This document shows positions 11,328 to 23,089 of a stretch of DNA of 64,000 nucleotides, in pieces. The first letter of the stretch is position 1. Every line of letters starts with the position of its first letter. Below the pieces are notes generated by a model. That model saw only the letters and a program-made list of their open reading frames with translations. It was not told where the DNA came from and did no database searches. Position numbers and translations under genes: made by a program. The stretch covers positions 492,264 to 556,263 of the forward strand of contig CAJQUW010011057.1 of NCBI GenBank assembly GCA_907163375.1, in the 5' to 3' direction. Origin of the DNA: Prostheceraeus crozeri. Its lineage: Eukaryota; Platyhelminthes; Polycladida; Euryleptidae.

Positions 11328-11950
11328 GCAACCATCGACTGACAAGTTGTAGACTTCATTGATGACGTCACCATTGGCTCTTCTTACGTGGCCAAACCAG
11401 CGCAGATGTCTTTGCCGCAGGCGGACTGGAAGTTCGGGCAAACCACAGCGTCTCGCTACTTCTTCGCTTGTAACTTTGTCTTTCAACCTGACCTTTGCCA
11501 TATACCTCAGCATTCATCTGTCAGTACTTCTCAGAAGTTCAACCAGCCTTAGGCTGAGGGGCCACGTTTCTGCGCCGTAGATGAGAACTGATCTTACACA
11601 CATCTCATACACATGGGCACTACACTTCAATGGGATGCCTTTGTTGGTAAGAAGACTGGCAAATTCTCTCCATTTCGTCCATGAAGCCGCGATGCGAGTC
11701 CGAACCGCTCCTTCTGCGCTTGCCTCTGAGTCCACGACATCTCCGAGGTAACAAAAATCTTGGACCTCTTGTAGGACGATCCCATTCACATTAAGTGAAT
11801 CATCCTCAGGCGAGTTGGGAACATCCGCGCACTTCGGACATCGGAAGCCTGTTACTCCTTGAAATGATCGCAATCGGGAGCACTTTTTGTAACACCACAA
11901 TTTGCAGGAGACACAAAAGATCGAGTTTGTGCGTTAGGAAATGTGAGCGT
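11328..11950 (-). mobile_element. LINE fragment: zinc-knuckle and post-RT region
   Basis: On the minus strand a Cys-rich motif comes first (FCVSC, LWCYKKCS, GFRCPKCAD). Then follow FCYLGDVVDSEASAEGAVRT, VYEMCVRSVLIYGAETWPLS and, across a frame change near 11513, LRQRHLRWFGHVRRANG. This order (C2HC-like finger, YLGD, YG.ETWPL, LRW.GHV) is shared by a group of CR1/RTE-like non-LTR elements in many invertebrates. The element is 5' truncated and inactive. Confidence 0.85.
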
Positions 11951-14623
11951 AAAGGGGCTTATATAACTGCCTATTTACGTCAGTTGGAAAAACATCTAAG
12001 TATCACGAACATTTAACATGCGCTCATGTTGGCAGAATCTGGTCTTTAAGTAAAAAGAAAGACAAGCTTCCGGCTCCCGATTAATGATTTCTCACGAATT
12101 AATTAAACAATAGAGAAATGTACGTGTCATAATTATCATTTAGTAATTCTCAGTGACATTTTATGACTTCGCATTTATCAAAAGATGATCAAATTAGACC
12201 TCAATGATATAAAAATGGCATCGTCCAAATTTCAGTACACTAATTCGAATTCTGTCAATTACATGTAAAACACAATTATTCGAGCACCTTATTGAAATGA
12301 CTAACTGATATGATCGGAATGTTGTTTTCTGTTCTATCAATCGATAGTGATTCAACACTTCATCTTATCTCAAGAAGAATGGCTTGCTGGATCATGGAAA
12401 GTAGCACGATAAACATGCATGTCGCTAATCGTCATTATCTAATGCAAATAATAAAAACATTTATCTTGAAAATTCATTTGGCGCAGGTGGTGTTCATCTA
12501 AATTCATCAAGGTTGATTTGAATTAGACAATTAGCCTACCTCTTGAATCATTATAATGGAGCTAACTAAACATCAGCAGACTAGAAAGCATGAAGGTCAA
12601 ACTGGAAAGCGGAGACCAAGTACTAATTACTGTAGTTGTCATTTTGCCTAATGGAACACTCATTTTCTCAAATTATTTTGCTTTGTATCTCGAACTTAAC
12701 TTCTAACTTTAATGAGGTATTTTATGAATATACTGTCCGATATTATCTCATTCACACATGTTAGACGATAACAATTCACCAAAAGCATCACAGGTACTTA
12801 CAGCTTGAGAGCGAACATTGGAATTTGACAGGGTGGTGGTAACTGGAACGTTATTGTCTGTTTTTGTATAAAGTGAATGAAATGAAGAATGCAACATCTA
12901 CATAATGCATAAAGCAACTGCATGAAGCATACACTGTTGGTTTATGTTTGTGTGGGTGGGACGTTCGAATTCGTGGCATCATGCATTTGGCATACGTTTC
13001 ATCTGTGACAAACACCCGTATTTTAGCAGTGTGTAATAATTGCATCAAAATATGTAGCACATGACATGCCGATTTATTAACTTGATCAAATTATGAATTA
13101 TTCGTTTTAACTAATTGCAATTTATACGACAATTTTCTTTGGATCCTGTTGACTTGTAGACATTCCAACCATTAACAAATAAATTTGGGCGCAATAATGA
13201 AGTATTGCGTGCAAATCAGTATGCTATTGAGGGTGCACGTTATGCCAACCACTTTTAGTATGTCTACATAAATTAGGAGGAAAAAATGAAACATGACTAA
13301 TTTGATAAAGTATGATCTTGCTTCCAACAAAACTTTCCACCCATTTATCCTGAATTGAAACGTAGGGACTAACTTCATTTGCTGTGACGATTGAAGTTTT
13401 CATCATTCTTTTGAAAGCTGTGTCAATTAATACTACCGAACGGCCACGTTTGAGTGGTGCAAAACCCAGATAAGCCATGATTCATTGAAAAAATGACTAT
13501 TGACATAGAAGTAGGTGATTACATGGATGACATGGTCATTTTCACTGAAACTTGCCTGACAAATAGGTTCTTGTTGGGTCCGTTATAGCGCAGCTTAGGG
13601 TAGAGCGCATCTTTTAATAGTGTGCAATTTATACGTTTTGTGACTGAAAAGCTTAGCGAAGCCAATGGCATCGTTAGTTTTGGAAATTGAATAGTTTCTT
13701 CAAGGACAAATCTCGGGCTTTCGGTAGACTTACATGGCAACATGCTTTTGAGATTTTAAATAACAATCAATTGATAATGCGGATAAAACGGAACCAATGG
13801 AGAAGTCATGTTCGTTTTCATGATTATCTTAGTGTGAATTATGCGCCTAACATGTCTCGAAAATTCCAAGTTTCAATATTTTTCGTGGTAAGAGTACTCT
13901 GTATCCAAATACTAATGCTTGCAAGAATGTGGTAGTACTGTCGCGTGCCAACCGTCCGTAAGTCGATAGTAGGAAACTTTCGTAGCCAAGTATGCAATGC
14001 ATATACATGCACCTGAGATTCCATCCATAGACAGTAAAAACATTAAACCTACTAATTATTGTGTATCTCTTGTGACGGTAATTAAAATTATAGTATCGGC
14101 AACTATCGAATCATTTGAAGAACTAGTAATCGTAATGTTGTCGAAGTCAAAACATTTCCAATATTCTCTCAATTTATTGGGCTGAGATGACAGTCTCCCT
14201 ATCTTCACGGTCATCTGCTTGTCCAATGGCCTTGTCAGGAATTTGTCATTCTGTAGGACTATGGCCAGAAGCTGAAGACAATTTTGATCTAAAATCTACT
14301 CCACGGGTGTGTTTTGCTATAAATTTGGTAACGGTGACACATAAAAAGCCTTAATAGCCTTTCATGTTATAAAAGTCCGAATGTAGGAAGTCAGATCAGT
14401 GCGGATGTCCAGTGTACATTCGTCGGATATTTTGTCGTAGGAAATGAATTACAAATTCACAGCTTCACCTTCATGAAAGATTCATCATACAATGATGATT
14501 TGTGTGAGATTTTCTGGTGTTATGATTGTGTTTTGGTTACTAGATGTGGAAATATCAAATGATAAATTGAAATGGATTTTTATCTTACTATATGCCAATG
14601 CTGTTGACTTCTTCCTATCTCAG

Positions 14624-14857
14624 ATCAAATGAGAGTTTGTCTCGGATCTCGGCGCAACTTTATTTGCCGTCTCAAGCTGGGCTCCGCCCCACCTTCTATG
14701 GATCCTGTTCAACACGAGCGGAGTCTGAGACTCCGAGCCAGGTCTTCCCTCGGCCCTTCCTGTGATGGCTATCACTACGCCCTCGTTCACGTCACAGGAT
14801 ACATCAAGAATTGGAGCATGGCTGGTGCCTCCGGACAGATTCCTTCATCTAACGCCG
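14624..14857 (+). CDS. ARNT: ARNT-like exon C: end of PAS-A
   Basis: Completes an Asn codon begun in exon B, then reads SMRVCLGSRRNFICRLKLGS, a variable stretch (DPVQHERSLRLRARSSLG) and YHYALVHVTGYIKNW. The blocks R.C.GSRR.FICR and VH.TGYIK.W are hallmarks of the ARNT PAS-A C-terminal half. The acceptor is CTTCCTATCTCAG and the donor GCCG|GTAAAT; the exon ends one base into a Gly codon that exon D completes. Confidence 0.94.
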
Positions 14858-17800
14858 GTAAATTGCATGATACTCCGTATTTAAATCTGCATGTAATAAT
14901 GTATCAGAGGAATTTCTTTGAAAGGCTGAGTACGAATGGTTTTTCTTCATAGGATTCCGATGCCAACAGATGGTAATGTTGTTAATATATTTCGTGTAAT
15001 AATGAAGATAAAGGGTGGGAAGTTGTATGTTTTATAGAAGTCAGTTGTTCTAAAGGTGAAAATGCATCAAATTTTATCCTCACTTAATATATACAATCAA
15101 CTATTTGTCCTACCGCCGGAGAATCAGTTTAATCGATCATTTTACTCGACGTTAATGCACCTTTTATTATGCGATGAAGATAGACTGTTGAACGTCAAAG
15201 CACCCCATTAATGTGAAATTGGTGCTGACGTTCGTGATTTCGACAAACGGCGCTATCTTTGGAAGAGTTTCTGAAACAACCAAAGAAACAATGAAACAAT
15301 CTTCTTTGGTCACTTACATTCTATTCAGTCGTGAGAACAACCTTGCCAGGATACTTCGGTTTTCACATCCAGTAAGTAGTTTTATATCATCACATACAGT
15401 AGTAAATACATTATTTTCTTATCTCCAGAGATGTGTTTGCTATGTCTTCATCATATATGCATGTATTTTTAGCCACTATGTTGATCCGTGGGAAGTATAT
15501 TGAGTACATCAAACTTCTTGTTGTTATCTAATTCAGGGCATAGTGCTAAGTTTGTTGCTAGGGCATATTGCTAAGTAATGGAAATTATCATGCTTGGAAA
15601 TTTGGTGGTTGTATGAAATCATTTCACCTGTATACATGGACTGCATGGTCGACATTGGATGAAAACTACCACCTACACCAACGCTTCTCGGGTAGCTCAG
15701 GGTCGACGTTGTCCTCCAAAATCTCACGTTCATCAGCCCACCCTGCATACGTACACTGTGCTAGTGAAACGTAGCTTTGCTGGTCATCAGTTATCAAGTG
15801 GTTAGAGCGGGCGGAAGGAAACGTGACATTTGAAGGGCTGCAAGCACGTACGCAGATCCATGAGGTCGACAGCTGTCACTCAGTGTAAGTTTGAGTGCAT
15901 TTATAGACGTTAACTGCAATATCGGGTCGCTCTCCACGGCAGGTCACATTGAGTGATATACACATGTATTGTATGCATGAAGTAATGGTGTATGGATGGA
16001 CTTTTTGTAGGAAGAGAAAGTCTTGTGATACCGATATCCTGACATTGTCTGACCTGATTCATTTTCCGTAGGTTATGATTGAACATAGTATTGAAGAGGC
16101 ATTGAGTTATTTATTTTTTTCATAAACTTTAGGTGAGAAACCAAATACAGATGGCAATTATTTTCTTTGCTTTATTAATTTGGGTCTCCTCTTAGGCAAT
16201 CATCAGAGGCATTGTGATTCTCTGCTTCTGTAATCTTTTGTAACCATCTTCTGTACTTGGTTTCCCTACTAGAACTTATGAGAAATATGATTGAACAATC
16301 AAGATGCCAAATTTAATAAACGTAGCAGTGTACGCCATGTAGCGTGAACATATACTGTGCTCAGAGTACTATGAATATCATCTTTTCATTATCAGACCTT
16401 ATGTAGAACTGTACAGGACATTTACTTTGAATTATATTTCCCGAATTTTTAATCAGTCTCGAAACATCTTCATCAGTATTGAGAAGTTGAATTATTCCTC
16501 CAGCAAAATGCAATCCCGCTTTATCTTGCGTCCTACAAACATAGAAATCTTGTCATGCTGTTAATCAATTCCTTATTTGAACAGATAGATTTAATATTGT
16601 CGCCATAAATAATGTGCAACACTGTTTCTCAAACGTGGAAGTCGCTTAACATTGCAAAAATCGTTCTTACAAGCAATATTGTCGTGCGTTTGAATAGTTA
16701 GATGTAAATTAGAAGATGATAACAACTTCGTTAAACAGCAGTGTCATTTCTATGTTTGGTGTAGACTTCTCATGCAGCGACATAACGGCTGTCGTCTGGG
16801 AGACCATTTGACGACCTTTCTGGGCACCTTATCAAATACTTTTCCGAGTCTACGAATACATGAAATGACTTTTTCTTTCGGTGACTGTGTTTTTCATTTG
16901 ACGCATGGTGGAGATAGCATTTGTTGTTTGCTTCGAGGATCGAAATCCGTGTCTATTTTGATTAGTTTATGTCATCTAACTTCAAGGCTTTTCTCAAAGA
17001 GCGAATTCCTTGGTACGTGCATCTCCTTTCCATTTATAACTGGGAATCGTTAAACTTTTCCTCCGTTCGACTGGGACTTCCCCACCAGAAATAGCACCTG
17101 AAAGTTATATAGAATTCGTTTAACGATGATGTTTCCTCCTTCGACCAATGATTCTCAGGAAAGTCCCGCTCGTCCAAGAGCCTTTCGATCTTTCATTTAT
17201 CTCAATGCTGCTGTATGCCACCTCTTCAAATGGGCCCTCCTTCACTTCAGATACATCTGGGTTCTCTTTATATGATGATCTCCTCTTCATATTTTAAATA
17301 TTTTGTGTTCATGATTCCTAATTTATGTGCTTGAGGAAGTTCAGAATCCGCACGCCTTCATCATTCCATTCATTGATTTCACATTCATTGAGTTCATTGA
17401 TTCCACATTCACGGTGCTAATTCGACCGTTTTCATTCTTAGCAATTAGAAATTCGTCGAATGATTGTGTAGTATATTGCTGTAGTCTCTGTGGCGCAGTT
17501 GTCAAGTGTTTGACCTGATGATCTATCGGCTTAGCCTTGAAAGTGTCATCGGAGGTCTGCTGGTGGGCACTTCGGACTTACACTGTAAAGTTCCACAACG
17601 CTCCATTCCATCTTTAGTCTGAGTATGTCAGCTCCGTCTAATTCCCTAGTGGGGGGAGTAGTTACTTTAAAGTTTCACGTATTTATGGTTCATTTTCCTG
17701 AGTAGATAATATCATCTCGGATATTTGGTCCTTTCACAACAAAAGATTTCATCATTAATAAAAAATGCATTCTCTGTTGGCAATGGTGACGTTGAGAATG

Positions 17801-18046
17801 CTAGTCACGCAGGAAATTGATTGTCTTTTATCACATGTGACTAAGTCACCGTCCATTCTTTTCATTGTCAAAGTTTACATGCAGCTTTCATCAGAGTTGC
17901 TGTATGAGCTTTGCCATTCCACTTTCGGGGAATAGATGAATTTGGCACTCATAATTTGGTAGGCCATCAAAAATGGCCGATTAATGTGAACATTGCGATG
18001 ACAGCGTCCAAGTTGCAAAGATCAATTATTGTGACTTATTCTTCAG
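14858..18046 (+). other. ARNT intron, 3.2 kb
   Basis: Between PAS-A and PAS-B exons. It contains a diverged family A SINE at 17483-17690. Nothing else is recognisable, including a moderately GC-rich patch near 15600-15780 whose short frames match nothing I know. Confidence 0.85.
17483..17690 (+). mobile_element. tRNA-derived SINE, family A, old copy 3
   Basis: GTCTCTGTGGCGCAGTTGTC keeps the A box, but the B-box region is mutated. The body (AAAGTGTCATCGGAGGTC, CCACAACGCTCCA) and tail (AGTGGGGGGAGTAGT) are recognisable though diverged. This is probably the oldest of the six copies. Confidence 0.75.
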
Positions 18047-18343
18047 GTATGGCTCATTTAGAAGACGGTTCTGAAGATCCTAACGCCAGTTCTCATGGTA
18101 TGACCCAATGCTTGGTGGCGCTTGGACGGTTACAGGTTACCAGTGTTCCGAACACTAATGACTTGTCGCCTCACAGTCAGTACGAATTCGTCACTCGTCA
18201 TAACGCTGACACCAGCACAACCTTCTGCGATCAACGAGTTGGGTCCGTTCTTGGTTTACAGACACACGACCTCCTTGGTAAACCTATGGTGGACTTCGTG
18301 CATCCTGAAGACAAGCGTGCCTTCCAGGAGGCCGCTGAGCAAG
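18047..18343 (+). CDS. ARNT: ARNT-like exon D: linker and first half of PAS-B
   Basis: Reads GMAHLEDGSEDPNASS, then TQCLVALGRLQVTSVPNTND and, after a short spacer, YEFVTRHNADTSTTFCDQRV, LGLQTHDLLGKPMVDFVHPE. Human ARNT has CLVAIGRLQVTSSP, EFISRHN, GYQPQELLGK and FCHPED at the same places, so identity and domain (start of PAS-B) are clear. PAS-B contacts the partner's PAS-B and recruits coiled-coil coactivators in known ARNTs. It enters in phase 1 and leaves one base into a codon; the donor is AAG|GTAAGT, and an (AT)n tract starts about 10 bases past it. Confidence 0.95.
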
Positions 18344-18353
18344 GTAAGTGGCA

Positions 18354-18372
18354 ATATATATATATATATATA
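18354..18372. repeat. (AT)n microsatellite beside a splice donor
   Basis: An uninterrupted run of about nine AT units starting some 10 bases after the donor of exon D. Length variation here could change donor exposure in the pre-mRNA, but that is inference only. Confidence 0.9.
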
Positions 18373-19014
18373 GCACTTCAGACATTGCTGTCATTCGTTC
18401 TTCCGTTCTTCTTAGTTATGTCCATAGCAATAGATTTGTAATTAATACAGAAAATTGGAGTGAAAAAATTACAATAATGAGAAAGATGCTCATGATGCGA
18501 TATTAAAGTGAGATGATATTTTCTTTAAGCCACAAAGATTTAAGAAATCTATTCAGGAATGTTCTACATGATGTGAAGCTGCAGATATGGTGTAAATAAA
18601 CATTGATTATTGAGTGAAACCAGCTACTATATTCGTACAGTAGTGATTGCATGATTGTAGTTTATTTAGTAGTTCTACAGTATATAAATGACATAAGCGT
18701 TCAAATCTGCAAAAGGTAGGTAGACCTATCGTTAAAAAGTATGATAATGCTGTAATAGCTAACATTTTGTAACGCCGAGAATTTTACTCAACTTAAGTCT
18801 CAAACTATCTTTATATTATTCGCGAACATCCCCATCTACAGACTGAGTAGATAGCTTTTTTGTTTTTTGGCAACAGCAAAACCTTCAAGCAGCAGTCATA
18901 ATGTGTTTTTGCTATGGTTCCGAAATTATTTCGTGCAAAGTGATTAGAAGTCACTGAGTGGAATTGATTGTTACTAAGTCACATTTTGTGTGCCAAAATT
19001 CTTTCATCATTGGT

Positions 19015-19195
19015 AGTAGGATAGCTTATTGGGTTAAGGACCGCGCTTCGATACGGAAGTACAAAATGTTCAAGGTTCGAGTCTCTCCAACACGGGAGGT
19101 ACCACCGCTCTCACAAGAGGCTACTAGCCCTAATCTGGTGAGGCTCGCCTTTGTGCGATCCTGGCTTGTCTTGGATGGAACAGGGATAAGCTAAA
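19015..19195 (+). mobile_element. tRNA-like SINE, family C
   Basis: TAGCTTATTGGGTTAAGG fits an A box and GGTTCGAGTCTC fits a B box almost perfectly, about 40 bases apart. A non-tRNA body follows up to AACAGGGATAAGCTAAATAT. There is no CCA-ready acceptor stem, so a tRNA gene is unlikely. Only one copy is in the window. Confidence 0.55.
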
Positions 19196-19372
19196 TATAT
19201 TGATTCAATAGCTCAGGTTATTAAGCTGATTAAATAAGCGGAATTATTCTTGCTAATTTATCATTTTTGTATGTACATGTTGTAGATATTTCTTTTGCTT
19301 AATTATGTCGTTGATAAGTATGATTACAATTGATAACAACAGCTTCGCAGATTCACTATTAATTCGTTGCAG

Positions 19373-19551
19373 CATGGAAAATGAAAGGCCAGCTCATGAC
19401 ACTCATGATGAGAATGCGAAGTGGGATTAACGGTGCCTCAAATAATTCATCCAATGGGCCTTCTGCGAATGGTACCGGTACGGGTGCCGGCAACGAATTC
19501 ATAGGACTTCGTTGTTCCATGTTTGCCTTCGTCAATCCGTACTCAGAGGAA
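19373..19551 (+). CDS. ARNT: ARNT-like exon E: middle of PAS-B with a Gly/Asn/Ser insert
   Basis: Reads AWKMKGQLMTLMMRMRSG, aligning with human KLKGQVLSVMFRFRSK, and ends FIGLRCSMFAFVNPYSEE, aligning with WMRTSSFTFQNPYSDE. Between them human ARNT has a tight turn, but here about 24 residues intervene (INGASNNSSNGPSANG plus TGTGAGNE). The insert has no hydrophobic core and should loop out between two strands of the PAS-B sheet, near the region that ARNT uses for partners and coactivators. It enters with two bases of a split Ala codon and ends in phase 0 at GAA|GTGAGT. Confidence 0.94.
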
Positions 19552-20409
19552 GTGAGTCCAAATATTATAAGTTTTCTACATTCATGCGTATGGCCGCTAT
19601 GTTCGCATCTAAGTGTGGCGAAATGAGAAATTGTCTCTTCGTGATAGCTGACATGAGTTACGCCTTTGTGAATAATCGGTGCAATATATACCCGTAACAT
19701 AGTCGCCCCCACAACACTGATTTCGTAATTAGTGTTTCCTTTCTGTATTTTATGCGAAATTGATAAGTTATTTATGCGTTCCTTTGCTGCCGTGTTTGTT
19801 CTTTTATGTTCATCAATTCTCAGGTGAAGTCATCGTTTTGTTTTGCCAATGTATGGTTGACTGCCTGGATCACCCAGGCATTAGAATTCATATAGAACGT
19901 AAGACTTCAACAGAGTTCGATTTACTTTTTAAAGAAAAATATGATTTCATTTCAGTTGTATTGAAAGCTACTTTAGCATCAACACCACATATATCATAAA
20001 TTTTAGCTACGCTTAAGTTGTTGCGAGGGTGTGCCAATATACGGTATCACAGTGCAAATTGCTTCATTGCGGCTCTCGCTGTTATCTCTATGATTTGTAT
20101 TTTGTGTTATAGGATTTTTCTTCTTCAAGAAATTATTTAAAATATTTCTGAACGACATATAGGCGAGATACGCGAAAATTCTTCTTGATTTTTTCATTTT
20201 CACATCTGTTGGAGGCGCTTTCGTAAAACTAGATCTTCGTTTATCCCTTGCGATGAGTCAGTGCATAAGAAGCTTATTACTTAGCCTACTTCATAACATT
20301 AGATGATTTCGACGTATCTTCCTTACCAAATAAACTGAAGTGCTATTAAGGTACTAATGGTATTACGGTACTATTGAGTTGTGTAGGATAAGAATAAAAA
20401 ATGAAATGA

Positions 20410-20570
20410 ATTAAACTTGTTTATACTCGGAAGCACATTAGGCACGGAGCCTTTCTTCCATGTGGTTGAGTTGTTATTTATCCACACTTAATTTTGACCC
20501 GACTATGGTTTGAACCAAGGTCTCCCTGACGCAGAGCGAACACTATACCACAGCGCCGGTTGTACCAAGG
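20410..20570 (-). mobile_element. tRNA-like SINE, family B
   Basis: On the minus strand the head reads GGCGCTGTGGTATAGTGTTC (A box) and GACCTTGGTTCAAACC (B box). A body ends in CACATGGAAGAAAGGCTCCG and TGCCTAATGTGCTTC. The last about 46 bases recur on the + strand near 49690-49735 behind a different-looking head. Confidence 0.7.
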
Positions 20571-21884
20571 ATGCCAACGCATGGTCATTCTGGGAATTGA
20601 CATGGAGCTTTTCTTCTTAACATACACACAACGTGCAATAGTTTATGTGTCTACTTTTTCTCGTAATTTGTTAAATACTACACATCAGAATCGAAATCAA
20701 TTGGCGAAGGGAATAAAGAAAGTGATCGAACAAGAGTGACGTAAAAACACTGGGTTGACAGCTTCAACCTCTCATAATGAACATCTCGCTGATCGGAAAG
20801 GTCTTGCCTAGCTTCATTTGCCGTCATAAATGTCCGAGCCAACGTCTTTAGTTAGCAGGTTACCAAGTGCATGGAAGTGATTGTTCAATTCGGTCCGCAA
20901 TTTCACGCTTGATTGATCTTCTCTGGTCATACACAAACACAAGTGTAGTGTGACTACTCTTCTCACCATCTGTCTTCTCGGAATACGAACTTACAGACGC
21001 CGCTCGCAGCATGAATTATTACCTCCTCTGTGAATCAGCGATTTGATGTGTTTGGAGCTGAATAATTGACAATGGCATTTTCTAAATTGTGAGAATCGCT
21101 CTCTGTTTCGATGGTGATTGAATATTAGAAGAGACAAAGCACTGAGCGGAGTAGACTGAACGCTAGCTAACAAAGATCACCTCAAAGTGCTGTGCTGATG
21201 AGAGGAAGTTGTCTTATCGCTTGGTGCAGATTAACAGGATAGGGAAATCTTCTTTTCTTCCCCTCGAAACTAAATGAGCATGGTAGTGCGCTTCTCAATT
21301 GAAAGCATCAGTGCTTCTGTGAAAGATTGTCTCCTTCGTTCCAGCACAACTTTTTCTCTACATCCGTGTCCTAGTCGTCTTTTCCTTGTTACCTCTACGG
21401 CAGGCTGATGCGTGCTGATCTATAATCATCTTTATGCTCGTTTGGATTTCATTGTGCCTTGCTTTTGACTAGAGCAACATTGTTAGCCGCGTTTGTGGAT
21501 GTTACTCGACGTATCAACTTTTAATAATTCAAACGTCTCTATTCCCGCTGTGACAGCAAACTGAATTCCAAAATTTATCTGAAATTCCCTTCACAGTGTC
21601 ATATTCTATCTTCTACGGGCAATCTTGAAGGTCATTATTTGATGTGAATTGATCGTTGAAATTCCTTCGGAATTTTCTGTCGCGTAGTCTTCAATCATAT
21701 CCGCATTTATTCAATGAAATGAAATGTCAACCTGCGTACTCCTAGTATGTGAACAAAAATTCATTGTCAATTGACTGTACATCTACGTATGATATGCTGA
21801 GACGCAAGTTTTTTTAGTATCTTCAACGGTTTCCTCACGGCGCCCTATTTTTTTAACATAGCTTAATTTTAAATTGAGTGCAAA

Positions 21885-21970
21885 TTAATAAATATGAAAA
21901 TTTATATAATAAATAATAATAATTTAAATTTATAATTTAAAAATTTATATATATATATTTTATACTTTTA
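21885..21970. repeat. Nearly pure A/T patch
   Basis: Mixed AATAAT and TATATA words with almost no G or C for about 85 bases. Low-complexity DNA with no sign of a function. Confidence 0.85.
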
Positions 21971-22944
21971 GAACTTTATCCTCTTCTAATTTAAAGTTTC
22001 ATTTTAACCGAAAACAATGTTTCTCTAACATCACGGAGGTGGGCTGTAAAATCGAAGTATTTCAAATCGCTTTCAACACCAGCTCACTTTGTGAAGCTGA
22101 CTTTTCTGAGCACTGTGGTACTAATTTGACCAAAATTGACCCAAAAAATGAGTAGGTACTGCCCATTTAATTATTTTCGGTGAAGTTACTAAAATTATTA
22201 TTATGAATAATAATAAGCATGCTACATAATGCCCAATATGAAAATGCTTTTTATTTACAGACTTTTGGAGAGTCAAAATTCAATTAAAAAGACACACAAA
22301 ACATCAGTCACAAACAAATTGTCAGACATAAACGTCAAAACCTGTTAACTAAGGTCAAATATTCCTATAATAACTTATGGGATCATCTGAACATTGTTTA
22401 CATTCTGAAATGTAGTGTGCTTGATGTGTCTCCATCTCATCATGTCATTGAATGGGTCACACCGTTCAATGTGCTCTGCTGTAAATGATCCGTGCATAAT
22501 CATTGATACAGTTGCCTGTTATGTATCTTTATTCCTCCTGCGCTTTTCATTAGTATCCCACTCGGCAAAACAAGGTTCCTTTCCAAAATAGTCTTCTCAC
22601 AAGATGTTCCTGAAACTTTTTTTTTGATGAAACTGCCATAGGGAAGTCATGAAACGAAATTTATTTGATGTCGTATGAGCCATCTTAGCAACATCTAAAA
22701 TCCATGCACCTGAAAAGTATTGCCGGAAAATCAATTGCCACTTGCAGTATAGTGGAAGCACATGGATGTAGACTTAAATAGGCCTATTTTGCATCATGTC
22801 ATATCATCTCATAGTAAAAACAATTTTCAAATTCCTCGTATTTTAAACTTCTCCTTATCTAAGTCTTTTGTACCGGAAGGTGATTGTTGGATGGTAATCA
22901 AAAAATTTTGCACATCTAGATAAGAAATAATAATTTATAAAGTC

Positions 22945-23089
22945 TTACAGTAGCAATGCCTTTGTACACTTGCGGATTGGAGAACGCCATCAGTCCTCAT
23001 TAGGACTACTTCAATTAATAATTTGATTTAGTATGCATTATATTCTATTATAAATGGCTGCTGGGATGATTTTCATCATCGCATGAGAA
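22945..23089 (+). repeat. Dispersed repeat D, copy 1
   Basis: About 145 bases that recur at 48298-48442 on the same strand with roughly 88% identity by eye. Shared blocks include GCGGATTGGAGAACGCCATC and AAATGGCTGCTGGGATGATT. It contains the short palindrome AGTCCTCATTAGGACT. It has no Pol III boxes or coding, and its family is unknown. Confidence 0.8.

Larger units (their letters stand above)
5616..14623 (+). other. ARNT intron, 9.0 kb
   Basis: Between the PAS-A exons. It holds a GC-richer patch (5820-6440), a foldback element (6572-6984), a LINE scrap (7533-7620), three members of a MITE family (8567-8820, 8987-9243, 10094-11327) and a minus-strand LINE that the third MITE splits. Stretches 7640-8500, 9260-9900 and 11960-14600 hold nothing I can name. 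Confidence 0.85.
18344..19372 (+). other. ARNT intron, 1.0 kb
   Basis: Begins with the donor GTAAGT and an (AT)n run at 18354-18372. It contains a tRNA-like SINE at 19015-19195 and ends with TTCGTTGCAG. The rest is plain AT-rich sequence. Confidence 0.85.
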
